DNA of 64,000 bases from Cellulophaga tyrosinoxydans. Its GTDB lineage: Bacteria; Bacteroidota; Bacteroidia; Flavobacteriales; Flavobacteriaceae. Position 1 is the stretch's first letter. The number at the start of each line of letters is the position of its first letter. The position numbers were made by a program, and so were the translations under genes. The stretch is taken from positions 984,775-1,048,774 of the forward strand of contig NZ_FWXO01000001.1 in assembly GCF_900176415.1 (NCBI RefSeq). Direction: 5' to 3'. The notes below the pieces were generated by a model. It did no database searches. It was not told the DNA's origin and worked only from the letters and a program-made list of their open reading frames with translations. Of the stretch, positions 34,208-43,221 are shown piece by piece.

Positions 34208-35740
34208 ATGCTCAAAAAATATCAAGAAGCGTATACCACAAAGAATGTCCAGTTTGTTTTAACAGATTTAGCAGGGAATATTTTAGATTCAGATCAAACT
34301 TTTTTACCTATTAATAAAAAGGGAACCATCTATGATGTTCACCCATTTTTTTATTGTTTTTCTTCCATTGCTACAGACTTAAAAACCGAAGTTTTTTTTA
34401 GTTGTGTACATCTAAATTTTGATGGTAAAGCATATATTACAGATATAAAATTTATTAAAAAAGAAGAGGGCGTTTTAATAATTATATCGGACTATACACA
34501 GCATTATGAAGAATACCAAGCTATTGCCCAAGCAAGAAATGAATCTATTATAAATGGCGAACTCATAGCTATAAAAAATGCAGAGTTAGAAGAAAGAGAA
34601 AAATTTAAGAATTCATTTATTAGAAATTTTAGTCATGAATTAAGAAATCCGCTAACGAGTATAATTTCTATAACCAAAATAATATCAGACACAGAACTAA
34701 CGGATCAGCAACAGAATATGTTGTCGTTTTTAAAGGAGTCTAATGCCAATTTAAAACTTTTACTCGATGATATTATGAGTATTAGTATGATTTCTTCAGG
34801 AAGATTAGTTCTAAGAAATAATGTTTTTAGCCTTCCACAAATGGTTGATCTTATTAACTTCACCTATAAGGCTAGAGCCAATGAAAGTGATCTACAGTTT
34901 GATATAAAAACTGATAAAAAAATACCTGAATTTGTTGAAGGAGATCGTTTGCGTTTATTCCAGATCATTACAAATTTGATAGATAACGCGTTTAAATACA
35001 CGAATAGTGGAAAAGTAAATTTGGAGATACAATTTAATCAAAAAAGAGCGAATAAAATAAGTCTAAGGTTTGAGGTAAAGGACACTGGAATTGGCATTCC
35101 AGAAGATAAGATAGAAAGTATTTTCGAAAGTTTCTCTCAATTAAACCAGTCCTCCCTAAAATCTAAAGGAACAGGATTGGGCTTGTCTATTGTAAAGGGT
35201 TTATTGCATTTAATGAATAGTGAAATAAAAGTACAATCTAAGCCCGGTAAAGGTTCTACATTTTATTTTGATATTGTTCTTAAGCAGCCAATTCCTAATA
35301 TGACAAAACCACAGGTTAAAATGGTGGCCAAAAAGAAGGAAACCATTTTAAAACTTAGATCTGATAAAAAGTATAAAATACTATTAGCAGAAGATGATAT
35401 TAATGTGCAAACAGTGCTATTTAAGTTGCTATTAGATACAAAATATTTTTCTATTGATGTTGTAAGTGATGGAGCTTTGGTCATGGAACAATTAATAAAT
35501 AATGAGTACGATTTGTTACTTATAGATATAAATTTACCTAATGTAACTGGAGACCAAGTTGCACGATTAATACGCGATTTTCCTTTTAAAAACATTAAAA
35601 ACATCCCTATAATAGGTATAACTGCCTATGCATTCGAAGACAATCTTAAAACCTTAAAGTCTAGTGGTATGAATGCAATTTTATCTAAACCATTTGAACT
35701 TGAAGAGTTAATAGAAATACTTTTCAAATATTTAAAATAA
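34208..35740 (+). CDS. Hybrid histidine kinase of the small-GTPase operon
   Basis: A 510-residue cytoplasmic kinase. A PAS-like input domain (about 10-95) is followed by a signalling helix, HisKA with the phospho-acceptor H143 in FSHELRNPLT, and an ATPase domain with N260 (NLIDNAFKY), DTGIGIP and GTGLGLS. The C-terminal receiver (about 388-508) has acidic pair D396-D397, D440 and K494. There is no membrane segment. One base separates it from the GTPase gene, so the two are made together. I infer that GTPase state feeds into or is driven by this phosphorelay. A next-step HPt or regulator is not encoded nearby. Confidence 0.9.
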   Translation: MLKKYQEAYTTKNVQFVLTDLAGNILDSDQTFLPINKKGTIYDVHPFFYCFSSIATDLKTEVFFSCVHLNFDGKAYITDIKFIKKEEGVLIIISDYTQHYEEYQAIAQARNESIINGELIAIKNAELEEREKFKNSFIRNFSHELRNPLTSIISITKIISDTELTDQQQNMLSFLKESNANLKLLLDDIMSISMISSGRLVLRNNVFSLPQMVDLINFTYKARANESDLQFDIKTDKKIPEFVEGDRLRLFQIITNLIDNAFKYTNSGKVNLEIQFNQKRANKISLRFEVKDTGIGIPEDKIESIFESFSQLNQSSLKSKGTGLGLSIVKGLLHLMNSEIKVQSKPGKGSTFYFDIVLKQPIPNMTKPQVKMVAKKKETILKLRSDKKYKILLAEDDINVQTVLFKLLLDTKYFSIDVVSDGALVMEQLINNEYDLLLIDINLPNVTGDQVARLIRDFPFKNIKNIPIIGITAYAFEDNLKTLKSSGMNAILSKPFELEELIEILFKYLK

Positions 35741-35768
35741 CAATAACTTAAAATAAGTAATTAGAAGG

Positions 35769-35802
35769 GCATTCCGTGATCACTATTCGGAATGCTTTTT
35801 TT
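35769..35802 (+). terminator. Terminator of the small-GTPase operon
   Basis: Perfect 8-bp stem GCATTCCG / CGGAATGC with an 11-base loop and a run of seven T, 28 bases after the kinase stop. Confidence 0.9.
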
Positions 35803-36004
35803 GTTAGGAGCAAGTTTTTAAAAATTTTAATGTAAGAAAAAACGCGTTAAGATGTATTTCATCGATAAAAAACCACTCTATAACGAAGATTCTAATTAAG
35901 AAATTATACATTCTTCTTTCCGTTAAATGCAGATTACATTTACATCAGCAATAGTGAAACATTAAAAAGAACAACTTTAAAAGTACACTTATTCGAGAAT
36001 TTTT

Positions 36005-36109
36005 ATGAATATCACTTTTTTAATTACCGTATTATTTATTCTTAGTACAGCATCTTTTTTATATGCACTATATGTTATAGTTAGTTTATTTTATCAAAAA
36101 AAAAAGTAG
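36005..36109 (+). CDS. Possible 34-residue single-helix membrane peptide
   Basis: ATG followed by an almost wholly hydrophobic helix (FLITVLFILSTASFLYALYVI) and a short YQKKK tail. The composition and the positive C-terminus suggest a membrane peptide with its C-terminus inside. It sits in an otherwise gene-poor 795-base gap, 34 bases before a second small ORF in the same direction. No family is recognised. Small size makes the call uncertain. Confidence 0.4.
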   Translation: MNITFLITVLFILSTASFLYALYVIVSLFYQKKK

Positions 36110-36142
36110 TTCCAATCAACAAAAAAAGAGTAAGCATAAAAA

Positions 36143-36292
36143 ATGAAGCAAATATCAATTTCAATACTAATGGGTATAATGTGTATCGCAGCCTGGATTA
36201 TTGCGGCACCAGTTTTAGCTCAAAAAAATACAAAAATTGAAAGAGAAAAAGTTGAAATAGCGAGTGAAGCACAAACACTAACCATGTTATAA
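36143..36292 (+). CDS. Possible 49-residue secreted peptide
   Basis: A short ORF with a good signal peptide: MKQ, a hydrophobic core about residues 4-22, and the cleavage-like APVLAQ. A polar 23-residue mature part follows (KIEREKVEIASEA). Similar short Sec-exported peptides are common in flavobacteria, but I know no function for this one. A rho-independent terminator 71 bases later supports a transcribed unit with the 34-residue ORF. Confidence 0.5.
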   Translation: MKQISISILMGIMCIAAWIIAAPVLAQKNTKIEREKVEIASEAQTLTML

Positions 36293-36362
36293 AAGTGCAA
36301 AAACAATAACAAACGTAATACCTAAAATGGTTGTATAAGTAAAGTGTTTGTTATGTTCCCCT

Positions 36363-36401
36363 AAGGGTATTTTGAAAGCAATTTCAAATACCCTTTTTTT
36401 T
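36363..36401 (+). terminator. Terminator after the two small ORFs
   Basis: AAGGGTATTTTGAAA pairs with TTTCAAATACCCTT (one bulged T) around a 4-base loop and is followed by eight T. It marks the end of a short transcript and supports expression of the small ORFs. Confidence 0.8.
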
Positions 36402-36535
36402 ATTTCTATTGTTGAAACAACACCAAAAACTAAAAATCAAATAACTTACCTATCTTTATTAAATTGATGTAATTATTATTGTACTTGGCACATTTTTGAA
36501 TGGCCAAATTATACTTTATAATCAGCTAATTTAAT

Positions 36536-37990
36536 ATGAATTTTACCCGAAAAACTGCAGCACTACTCTTAGGCCCATTATTGTTTATTGCCTTATTATT
36601 TCTAGACCCTCCTTCTGGTATGTCCAAAGAGGCTTATTTAATGTTGGCAATTACTATATGGATAGCTATTTGGTGGATTTCGGAGGCAATACCCATTGCG
36701 GTAACTTCTTTACTCCCTATTGTGCTTTTTCCTTTATCTGGAATATTAGATGTAGGCGAAACTACAGCGGCTTTTGGAGATAAATATGTCTTTTTGTATT
36801 TAGGGGGGTTTATATTGGCAATTGCTATTGAAAAATGGAACCTGCATAAACGTATAGCTTTAAATATAATAAATCTTATAGGCACTAATATCTATCGGAT
36901 TATTTTAGGATTTATGGTTGCCACCGCGTTTTTATCCATGTGGATTTCTAATACCGCAACGGCTGTAATGATGTTGCCAATGGCTATGTCTATAGTTTCT
37001 GAATTAAAAGACAATCCGAATACTATTGAAAACGAGAACATTATTTTCGGTAAAGCGGTAATGTTAGGTATAGCCTACGCCGCATCAATAGGTGGTATTG
37101 CTACTTTAATAGGTACGCCACCTAATTTGGTTTTTGCAGGTTTTGTTCAAAAAACTTACGGGATAGAAATCTCTTTTTGGCAATGGATAAGATTTGGATT
37201 ACCTATCTCAATAATTATGTTAGCAATTGCTTGGGTTTATTTAACTCGTGTTGCTTTTAAGTTTAAACAAATAGAATTTCCTGGAGGTAAACAAGAAATT
37301 AATAGGTTGTTGGCTCAATTAGGTCCAATGAAAAAAGAAGAAAAGTTGGTTTTAGCAGTTTTTATTTTAACAGCCTTTTGTTGGATTACTAGATCATTTA
37401 TACTGCAAAAATTGGTTCCAAGTATGGATGATACTTCTATTGCTATTGGAGCTGCCATCTTATTATTTTTATTACCCTCAAGTTCTCCAAAAAAGCCGCT
37501 AATTGTTTGGGAAGATGCAATAAAAATTCCATGGGGAATTATTCTTCTTTTCGGTGGAGGAATGGCATTAGCTTCAGGTTTTCAGACGACAGGATTGGCA
37601 GTTTGGTTAGGAAACCAAATGAGTTTATTAGAAGGTATATCACTATTTCTTTTAGTATTAATCATAGTAGCATCAGTAAATTTTTTAACCGAAGTAACCT
37701 CCAATTTAGCAACCGCAGCCATGCTAATGCCTATTTTGGCACCATTAGCTTTAAACTTAAATATAAATCCGTTTATATTAATGGTTGCCACAACTGTTGC
37801 AGCTTCATGTGCTTTTATGCTTCCGGTAGCAACCCCGCCTAATGCCGTAGTGTTTGGGTCCGGATATTTAAAAATCTCCGATATGATAAAAACTGGATTT
37901 TGGCTTAATGTAATATCTATACTACTATTAACACTTATGGTATATTATGTTTTACCATTACTTTGGAATTTAGATAAAATGGCTCAGTAA
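36536..37990 (+). CDS. SLC13/DASS family sodium:anion symporter
   Basis: A 484-residue inner-membrane protein with about 11-12 helices, of the divalent anion:sodium symporter family. Typical features are ISNTATAVMMLPMAMSI (the first SNT motif), GGIATLIGTPPNLVFAGF, and TEVTSNLATAAMLMPI, where the second SNT reads SNL. The C-terminal VATPPNAVVFGSGYLKI is also conserved. Members carry dicarboxylates, citrate or sulfate with sodium; the substrate cannot be told here. It stands alone between the small ORFs and a DUF3829 lipoprotein. Sodium coupling would fit a marine organism. Confidence 0.88.
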   Translation: MNFTRKTAALLLGPLLFIALLFLDPPSGMSKEAYLMLAITIWIAIWWISEAIPIAVTSLLPIVLFPLSGILDVGETTAAFGDKYVFLYLGGFILAIAIEKWNLHKRIALNIINLIGTNIYRIILGFMVATAFLSMWISNTATAVMMLPMAMSIVSELKDNPNTIENENIIFGKAVMLGIAYAASIGGIATLIGTPPNLVFAGFVQKTYGIEISFWQWIRFGLPISIIMLAIAWVYLTRVAFKFKQIEFPGGKQEINRLLAQLGPMKKEEKLVLAVFILTAFCWITRSFILQKLVPSMDDTSIAIGAAILLFLLPSSSPKKPLIVWEDAIKIPWGIILLFGGGMALASGFQTTGLAVWLGNQMSLLEGISLFLLVLIIVASVNFLTEVTSNLATAAMLMPILAPLALNLNINPFILMVATTVAASCAFMLPVATPPNAVVFGSGYLKISDMIKTGFWLNVISILLLTLMVYYVLPLLWNLDKMAQ

Positions 37991-38094
37991 CTGAAAACAG
38001 GGGTTTCAATAAACACGGTAAATTGGTGTTAGTTATTCAAAAACAAAGCATAATTTTGATTTAGATAATAACACTAAACAAAAACCATTTGAGC

Positions 38095-39090
38095 ATGAAA
38101 AAAATAGTTATTTCAATCTGTAGCATTGCATTACTAGTATCAAGTTGCGGAGATTCTAAAGAAAAGAAGGTGGACGCATCTGGTAAAACTATTGCTACCT
38201 CTATACCTGAGAGTCAGTTTGAATCTGCAGAATTTATTGATAAATATAATGCCTACATCGATTTTGGAAATTCTTTTCCTAAAAGTGTAATCAGTTCCAG
38301 CGACAGTTATTTTAGATGGGCAGATTATGAAAATGGGCCAAAAGGTGCAAAAAACCCAAGTGGGATTACTACAATTTATAACTATCCGTTGGAAAAATTA
38401 GCAAAAGCTTTTGAAAAAGGCCCTGAAATAAAAGAAATAGATGGGTTAATGAAAATTGTCTATGATAAAGCCATAAAATTACAAGCAACAGTTCAAGAGG
38501 CAAATGATTATTATGATATTCAGGATTATAAAGATGATAATTTCGAGAAAGGTGAACTATTTCATAAAAGATTAGTGGTAGATTTTGAAGAGTATTACAA
38601 AGCTTATGATACCATGAATGCAGAGTTTCAAGTTCTACAAAACGAACTATTTGTTTATGATGCCGAAAAGTATAAAAAGAATGGTGAACTTATTAAGTAC
38701 GATCTGATGATGAGTTTACACGAAGCTGAAGGGGTATTGTTTTTAATTGGCAATTTAGATGGGCCTGATTTAAAAACTATAGATCTAAATAAATACGACA
38801 GCGGTATGGCTAATTTTAGAAAAATATATGACGAATTAGTAGAATTTAGTACTAATGAAGAACAACTAAAAAAGGAGTTAACTGGAAACGTATTTTCTGA
38901 ATCAAAATATAAAGAATACTTGAAAGACTGTGCAGATTTTATTAGAGAGTCTAGAACACTGAAAGAGCGTATTGAAAAAAACGACTTTAAATACAGTATT
39001 GTACACCCAAATATTCCGGATAAAGGCTCACCAACGAAGCTTAGTAAAATTTATAGCGAAATGATTAGCGATTATAATGGTATGATGTAA
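38095..39090 (+). CDS. DUF3829 lipoprotein (YiiG-like)
   Basis: A 331-residue lipoprotein of the DUF3829 family. ATG at 38095 gives a proper signal with lipobox VSSC (Cys18); a TTG two codons upstream is a less likely start. The mature part is helical and Lys/Glu-rich, with paired Tyr/Asp stretches such as EANDYYDIQDYKDDNFEKGE. Family function is unknown. It is probably anchored in the envelope, either inner or outer membrane. It has a 104-base upstream gap and a clear terminator after it, so it seems to be a single-gene unit. Confidence 0.8.
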   Translation: MKKIVISICSIALLVSSCGDSKEKKVDASGKTIATSIPESQFESAEFIDKYNAYIDFGNSFPKSVISSSDSYFRWADYENGPKGAKNPSGITTIYNYPLEKLAKAFEKGPEIKEIDGLMKIVYDKAIKLQATVQEANDYYDIQDYKDDNFEKGELFHKRLVVDFEEYYKAYDTMNAEFQVLQNELFVYDAEKYKKNGELIKYDLMMSLHEAEGVLFLIGNLDGPDLKTIDLNKYDSGMANFRKIYDELVEFSTNEEQLKKELTGNVFSESKYKEYLKDCADFIRESRTLKERIEKNDFKYSIVHPNIPDKGSPTKLSKIYSEMISDYNGMM

Positions 39091-39110
39091 CCCGAGAAAT
39101 AACAAGTCTA

Positions 39111-39144
39111 AAAGCGCATAAAATAAAATTTATGCGCTTTTTTA
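39111..39144. terminator. Terminator between DUF3829 and TauE/SafE genes
   Basis: AAAGCGCATAAA / TTTATGCGCTTT with a 6-base loop and flanking T-run on the plus strand. It lies between convergent genes and may serve both. Confidence 0.85.
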
Positions 39145-39155
39145 TGATGTAACTT

Positions 39156-39911
39156 TTATCTAATTAAAATTAACATGGCGCCGACAGCCGTCAACACAAG
39201 AATCATTTTTCTGTAAAAATCATCCTTAATAATTTTCACTAAGCGTACACCAATAAATAAGCCAATAAAAATGGCAGGAGCCAATTTAAGGTTAATCATT
39301 AAAGTTTCAGGAGTAATGGTTTTCCAAACAAAAACATGAAAGGGTAGTTTAAAAACATTTACTATAAAAAACAACCAGGCAGCCGTACCAATAAATTCAT
39401 TTTTTGGTAAGCGCATAGCTAAGAAAAATATATTTGAGAAGGCACCAGCAAGGTTTCCAATCATAGTGGTAATACCTGCTAAAATTCCCATAGTTCCCGC
39501 AAATGCCCAATGCGTTGGCACTTTTTTAGATTTTCTTTGATCCCACCAATACATCATTAGTACACTTCCGAGAATAATAAATGCCATGCCATATTTAAAG
39601 GTCTCTTCGTCAAGGTCTTTACCAATTAAAACACCTATAAGCACCCCAAAAATCATCCAAGGCAAAAACCTAAAAATATAACTCCATTGCGCGTGTCGGT
39701 TATAATAGATTACGGCAAATATATCGCCCACAATTAATAGTGGAACAATAAGACCTGTAGATTCCCTAGCCCCAAAAGCTAATGCCATTAAGGTAACTAT
39801 AATAATAGCAATACCTTTAATTCCCGATTTTGATATTCCTAATATCATAGCCGCTAAAAAAGCCAATATCCAAGATGAACTAGAAATAAATAGAGGTAGC
39901 GTTAATAACAT
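39156..39911 (-). CDS. TauE/SafE family anion permease
   Basis: A 251-residue membrane protein with about eight helices of the TSUP (sulfite exporter TauE/SafE) family. Conserved parts are AAMILGISKSGIKG (N-terminal repeat), GARESTGLIVPLLIVGDIFAV, and the second-half repeat GAFSNIFFLAMRLPKNEFIGT. The open frame extends 33 codons upstream, but that part runs into the divergent gene. A perfect -7 box TACTTTTG lies at 39934-39941, so the transcript starts downstream of the upstream ATGs and ATG at 39911 is chosen. Family members export sulfite, sulfoacetate or related anions; the substrate is unknown here. Confidence 0.85.
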   Translation of the reverse strand: MLLTLPLFISSSSWILAFLAAMILGISKSGIKGIAIIIVTLMALAFGARESTGLIVPLLIVGDIFAVIYYNRHAQWSYIFRFLPWMIFGVLIGVLIGKDLDEETFKYGMAFIILGSVLMMYWWDQRKSKKVPTHWAFAGTMGILAGITTMIGNLAGAFSNIFFLAMRLPKNEFIGTAAWLFFIVNVFKLPFHVFVWKTITPETLMINLKLAPAIFIGLFIGVRLVKIIKDDFYRKMILVLTAVGAMLILIR

Positions 39912-39981
39912 GAAGCATTTTTCGGTTGGCATACAAAAGTATTGCAAAATAGTTAACTTTAGGTAAAATCTAAAAAAGCAT

Positions 39982-41073
39982 ATGAAAGACAGAATACTTG
40001 CGGTGGACATTTTTAGAGGAATGACTATTGTTTTAATGATTTTAGTGAATAACCCAGGTACTTGGGCTAATGTGTATGGCCCTTTTTTACATGCCGATTG
40101 GCATGGTTATACCCCAACAGATTTAGTTTTCCCCTTCTTTTTATTCATAGTAGGCACCTCCATAGTGTTCTCATATACAAGCAAAGAAGTAACATTACTC
40201 ACCTATAAGAAAATCTCCGTTAGAAGTTTAAAATTAATTGGCTTAGGACTCTTTTTAGGCGCTTTTACTTTCTCTTTTCCGTTTTTTAAAGACTTCTCTG
40301 AGATTAGATTTCCAGGAGTTTTGCAACGTATAGGTGTCGTTTTCTTTGTAACTGCCATTTTGTTTGTTAATCTAAATTGGAAAAAATTAATAGCAACTGC
40401 CGTTGTAATACTTATTGGTTATTGGATTGCAATGGCATTTATACCAGTTCAAGGTTTAGCCTCTACTTTTGATCGCGCGCCAAATAATTTAGCAAACTAT
40501 GTAGATTTGAATGTTTTAGGCAGCCATATGTGGAAGAATGATTATGACCCAGAAGGAATTTTGAGTACCATTCCAGCAATTGCAAGTTGTATGTTAGGAA
40601 TTTTCACTGGCTTAATATTGCTTTCAAAACAGCAAAAAAAGACAACCCTATTAATAGGTCTTGGAGGTTCGTATTTAATTATTGGGCATTTGTGGGATAT
40701 TTTTTTTCCAATCAACAAAGCCCTTTGGACAAGTAGTTTTGTTTTGGTAACCGCAGGTTGGGCAAACTTATTCTTAGCACTAATTTATTATATAACCGAT
40801 ATAAAAAAGATTCAGTTTGGAAGTTTATTTCGGTATGCAGGCGCAAATGCAATAACCGTATTTTTCTTATCTAGTTTTATTGCGAAAACTTTTGGTTTAA
40901 TAAAAGTAAATTCTGAATGTACATCATTACATGCGTGGCTTTTTAATACCATTTATGTTCATGATTTTATGTCGATGCAATTATCATCATTATTATATGC
41001 AGTTACCGTTATGAGCTTTTACCTTTGGGTTGCCTACTATTTATATAAGAGACAAATTTTCATAAAAGTTTAG
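39982..41073 (+). CDS. HGSNAT-like acyltransferase membrane protein (DUF5009)
   Basis: A 363-residue membrane protein with about ten helices. The N-terminus RILAVDIFRGMTIVLMILVN and WHGYTPTDLVFPFFLFIVG match the heparan-alpha-glucosaminide N-acetyltransferase family (DUF5009/DUF1624). The His in ADWHGYTPTD is the conserved candidate catalytic residue. In eukaryotes the family moves acetyl groups across the lysosomal membrane; in Bacteroidetes it probably modifies sugars on the outer face of the inner membrane. It is divergent from the TauE/SafE gene with a 70-base spacer and precedes a DUF2007 gene. The substrate is unknown. Confidence 0.85.
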   Translation: MKDRILAVDIFRGMTIVLMILVNNPGTWANVYGPFLHADWHGYTPTDLVFPFFLFIVGTSIVFSYTSKEVTLLTYKKISVRSLKLIGLGLFLGAFTFSFPFFKDFSEIRFPGVLQRIGVVFFVTAILFVNLNWKKLIATAVVILIGYWIAMAFIPVQGLASTFDRAPNNLANYVDLNVLGSHMWKNDYDPEGILSTIPAIASCMLGIFTGLILLSKQQKKTTLLIGLGGSYLIIGHLWDIFFPINKALWTSSFVLVTAGWANLFLALIYYITDIKKIQFGSLFRYAGANAITVFFLSSFIAKTFGLIKVNSECTSLHAWLFNTIYVHDFMSMQLSSLLYAVTVMSFYLWVAYYLYKRQIFIKV

Positions 41074-41119
41074 GTTTGTATACCAGAAATTCTATCTTTA
41101 AAAATAAAGGGGTTTTCTT

Positions 41120-41359
41120 ATGAAAAATACAGATAGATACACAAAAATTTATAGCGGCAACCAAGTGTCCGTTATTTTATTAAAAGGATTATTACAAGAA
41201 GCAGCTATTGCCGTAATTGAAAAAAATGAACAAAATTCTGGCGTTATTGCTGGTTTTGTAGGCGGAACACAATCAACCATATCCTTATCCGTACAAGAGT
41301 TTGATAAGGCAAAGGCAGAAAAAATAGTTGCAGCCTTTAAAGCACAAGAAACTAAGTAG
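41120..41359 (+). CDS. DUF2007 family protein
   Basis: A 79-residue soluble protein with the DUF2007 fold (putative signal-transducing protein): YTKIYSGNQVSVILLKGLLQEAAI at the start and STISLSVQEFDKAKAEKIVAAF at the end, with one alpha/beta unit. It is ferredoxin-like and resembles the GlnB/ACT-type small sensors. The function is not known. It lies 46 bases after the acyltransferase gene and meets the riboflavin synthase gene tail-to-tail with two bases between them. Confidence 0.8.
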   Translation: MKNTDRYTKIYSGNQVSVILLKGLLQEAAIAVIEKNEQNSGVIAGFVGGTQSTISLSVQEFDKAKAEKIVAAFKAQETK

Positions 41360-41361
41360 CT

Positions 41362-41952
41362 TTAACTTCTTGTTTGCATTAATTTGGCAACATACTTGCC
41401 AATAACATCAAACTCCAAATTAACAACTGTACCCACTTTGTAGGTGTTAAACCTTGTGTGCTCATAGGTGTAAGGTATAATGGCAACACTAAACGTATTA
41501 GTTCCAGAGTTTACAACTGTTAAGCTTGTACCATCTATGGTAATAGATCCCTTCTCTATAGTTGGATTATTAAGAGCGGCATCATACTCGAAAGTAAAAA
41601 ACCAACTACCGTTCTTTTCTTCTATAGATTTACAAACCCCTGTTTGATCAACATGCCCTTGTACAATATGTCCATCTAATCGAGATCCTAAAATCATCGC
41701 GCGCTCTAAATTTACAAAAGCACCTACATTTAAATGATTTAAGTTGGTTTTCTGTAGCGTTTCTTCAATAGCAGTAACAGTATAGGTATTATCTTTTATA
41801 GCTACCACAGTTAAACACACCCCATTGTGTGCAACACTTTGATCTATTTTTAGCTCCGAGGTCAAATCTGATTGTATGGTTATATGAAGATTGGCACCTT
41901 CTTTTTGCAAAGCTTTGACTTCTCCTAAAGTTTCAATTATTCCCGTAAACAT
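41362..41952 (-). CDS. ribE: Riboflavin synthase, alpha subunit
   Basis: A 196-residue enzyme that joins two 6,7-dimethyl-8-ribityllumazine molecules to give riboflavin. It consists of two lumazine-binding repeats, with MFTGIIETLGEV at the start, AHNGVCLTVV in repeat 1, GHIVQGHVDQTG at the junction and TIDGTSLTVV in repeat 2. Length is typical. It is a single-gene unit facing pdxA across a 57-base divergent spacer. It supplies flavin cofactors; NirB and the nitrate reductase fusion both need FAD, though no regulatory link is visible. Confidence 0.95.
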   Translation of the reverse strand: MFTGIIETLGEVKALQKEGANLHITIQSDLTSELKIDQSVAHNGVCLTVVAIKDNTYTVTAIEETLQKTNLNHLNVGAFVNLERAMILGSRLDGHIVQGHVDQTGVCKSIEEKNGSWFFTFEYDAALNNPTIEKGSITIDGTSLTVVNSGTNTFSVAIIPYTYEHTRFNTYKVGTVVNLEFDVIGKYVAKLMQTRS

Positions 41953-42009
41953 GTGTCGTTTTAATTAACTAATTTTGCAATGTAAAATTACTATAAACCC
42001 ATAATATAA

Positions 42010-43065
42010 ATGGAGGAAAGACAAAAAATAAAAGTAGGGATATCTATTGGCGATTTAAACGGAATCGGTTGTGAGGTAGTTCTTAAAACTTTTGAAGATT
42101 CTAGAATGTTAGATTTTTGCACTCCAATAATTTTCGCGTCGAATAAAACTATATCATATCAAAAGTCCGAATTAGGACTTGAAATTAATTACAACGGTAT
42201 TCAAGAAGCTTCTAAGGCCTTAGAGGGCAAGATAAATGTGGTGAATGTATGGAGAGAAATACCAGCAATAAATTTTGGAGAGGCTACTAAAGAAGGAGGC
42301 GATTACGCTATAAAATCTTTAAAAGCAGCGGTAACTGCATTAAAAAATGGCGAGGTAGATGTTTTAGTAACCGCACCTATAAATAAAAACAACATACAAG
42401 CCGAAGATTTTAAGTTTCCCGGTCATACAGATTATTTGGCTCAAGAACTAGAAGGAGAAAGTTTAATGTTTATGGTGACTGATGAACTTAAAGTTGGGTT
42501 ACTCACAGACCATATTGCAGTGAAAGATGTGGCACAAGCCATAACACCAGAACTGATAAAAAGTAAAGTTGCTACAATAGAAAAATCATTAAAAATAGAT
42601 TTTGGAATCAGCAAACCAAAGATTGCTCTTTTAGGCATAAATCCGCATAGTGGTGATAATGGAATAATTGGCCAAGAGGATGATGCTATTTTAAAACCAG
42701 TAATAAAAGAAATTTCAGAATCAGGCACTTTGGTGTATGGCCCTTATTCAGCAGATAGTTTTTTTGGTTCTGACGGATTCAAAAAATTTGACGCGATACT
42801 TGCGGCCTATCATGATCAAGGATTAATTCCGTTTAAAACCCTCTCATTTGGCAAGGGAGTTAATTATACAGCAGGATTAAATAAAGTTCGCACCTCTCCG
42901 GATCACGGAACGGCTTATGAAATTGCAGGAAAAGGAAAAGCAGACCATAGTTCGTTTAAAGAAGCAGTTTTTACTGCAATAGAAATATTTAGAAATAGAG
43001 AAGAGTTTACAGAATTGACGGCAAATCCGCTTAAAAAATCGCGTTTAAAACGAGAATTTAGATAA
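42010..43065 (+). CDS. pdxA: 4-hydroxythreonine-4-phosphate dehydrogenase
   Basis: A 351-residue NAD-dependent dehydrogenase of the DXP-dependent pyridoxal-phosphate pathway. Metal- and substrate-binding residues appear in FPGHTDYLAQ (His), LGINPHSGDNG and AYHDQGLIPFKTLSF (His), and VTAPINKNNIQ is the conserved phosphate-binding strand. Length is typical. Divergent from ribE and upstream of the DUF177-rpmF-fabH operon, which has its own promoter. Confidence 0.95.
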   Translation: MEERQKIKVGISIGDLNGIGCEVVLKTFEDSRMLDFCTPIIFASNKTISYQKSELGLEINYNGIQEASKALEGKINVVNVWREIPAINFGEATKEGGDYAIKSLKAAVTALKNGEVDVLVTAPINKNNIQAEDFKFPGHTDYLAQELEGESLMFMVTDELKVGLLTDHIAVKDVAQAITPELIKSKVATIEKSLKIDFGISKPKIALLGINPHSGDNGIIGQEDDAILKPVIKEISESGTLVYGPYSADSFFGSDGFKKFDAILAAYHDQGLIPFKTLSFGKGVNYTAGLNKVRTSPDHGTAYEIAGKGKADHSSFKEAVFTAIEIFRNREEFTELTANPLKKSRLKREFR

Positions 43066-43149
43066 AACGAATACTTGTAAAATATTTTTTAGTTAATTTC
43101 ATTAATAAATACAGCCTTTTAGAGCACTTATACAAAATAAGCTAAAAAG

Positions 43150-43179
43150 TTGGGTTTTAGTAAAATAATAGTATCTTTG
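43150..43179 (+). promoter_or_regulatory. Promoter of the rpmF-fabH-acc operon
   Basis: TTGG at 43150-43153 and the perfect -7 box TATCTTTG at 43172-43179, separated by 18 bases, match the Bacteroidetes vegetative consensus. The predicted start leaves a leader of about 35 bases. Confidence 0.75.
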
Positions 43180-43221
43180 CACCCGCCTTTACGTGGCAGG
43201 AGCACTAATTAAGTGTCAAAC

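Noticed and set aside
32224-38024. A 16-base repeat ATAAACACGGTAAATT (32224-32239 and 38009-38024)
   Set aside because: One exact 16-mer pair is expected by chance in 64 kb of AT-rich DNA; the flanks share nothing.
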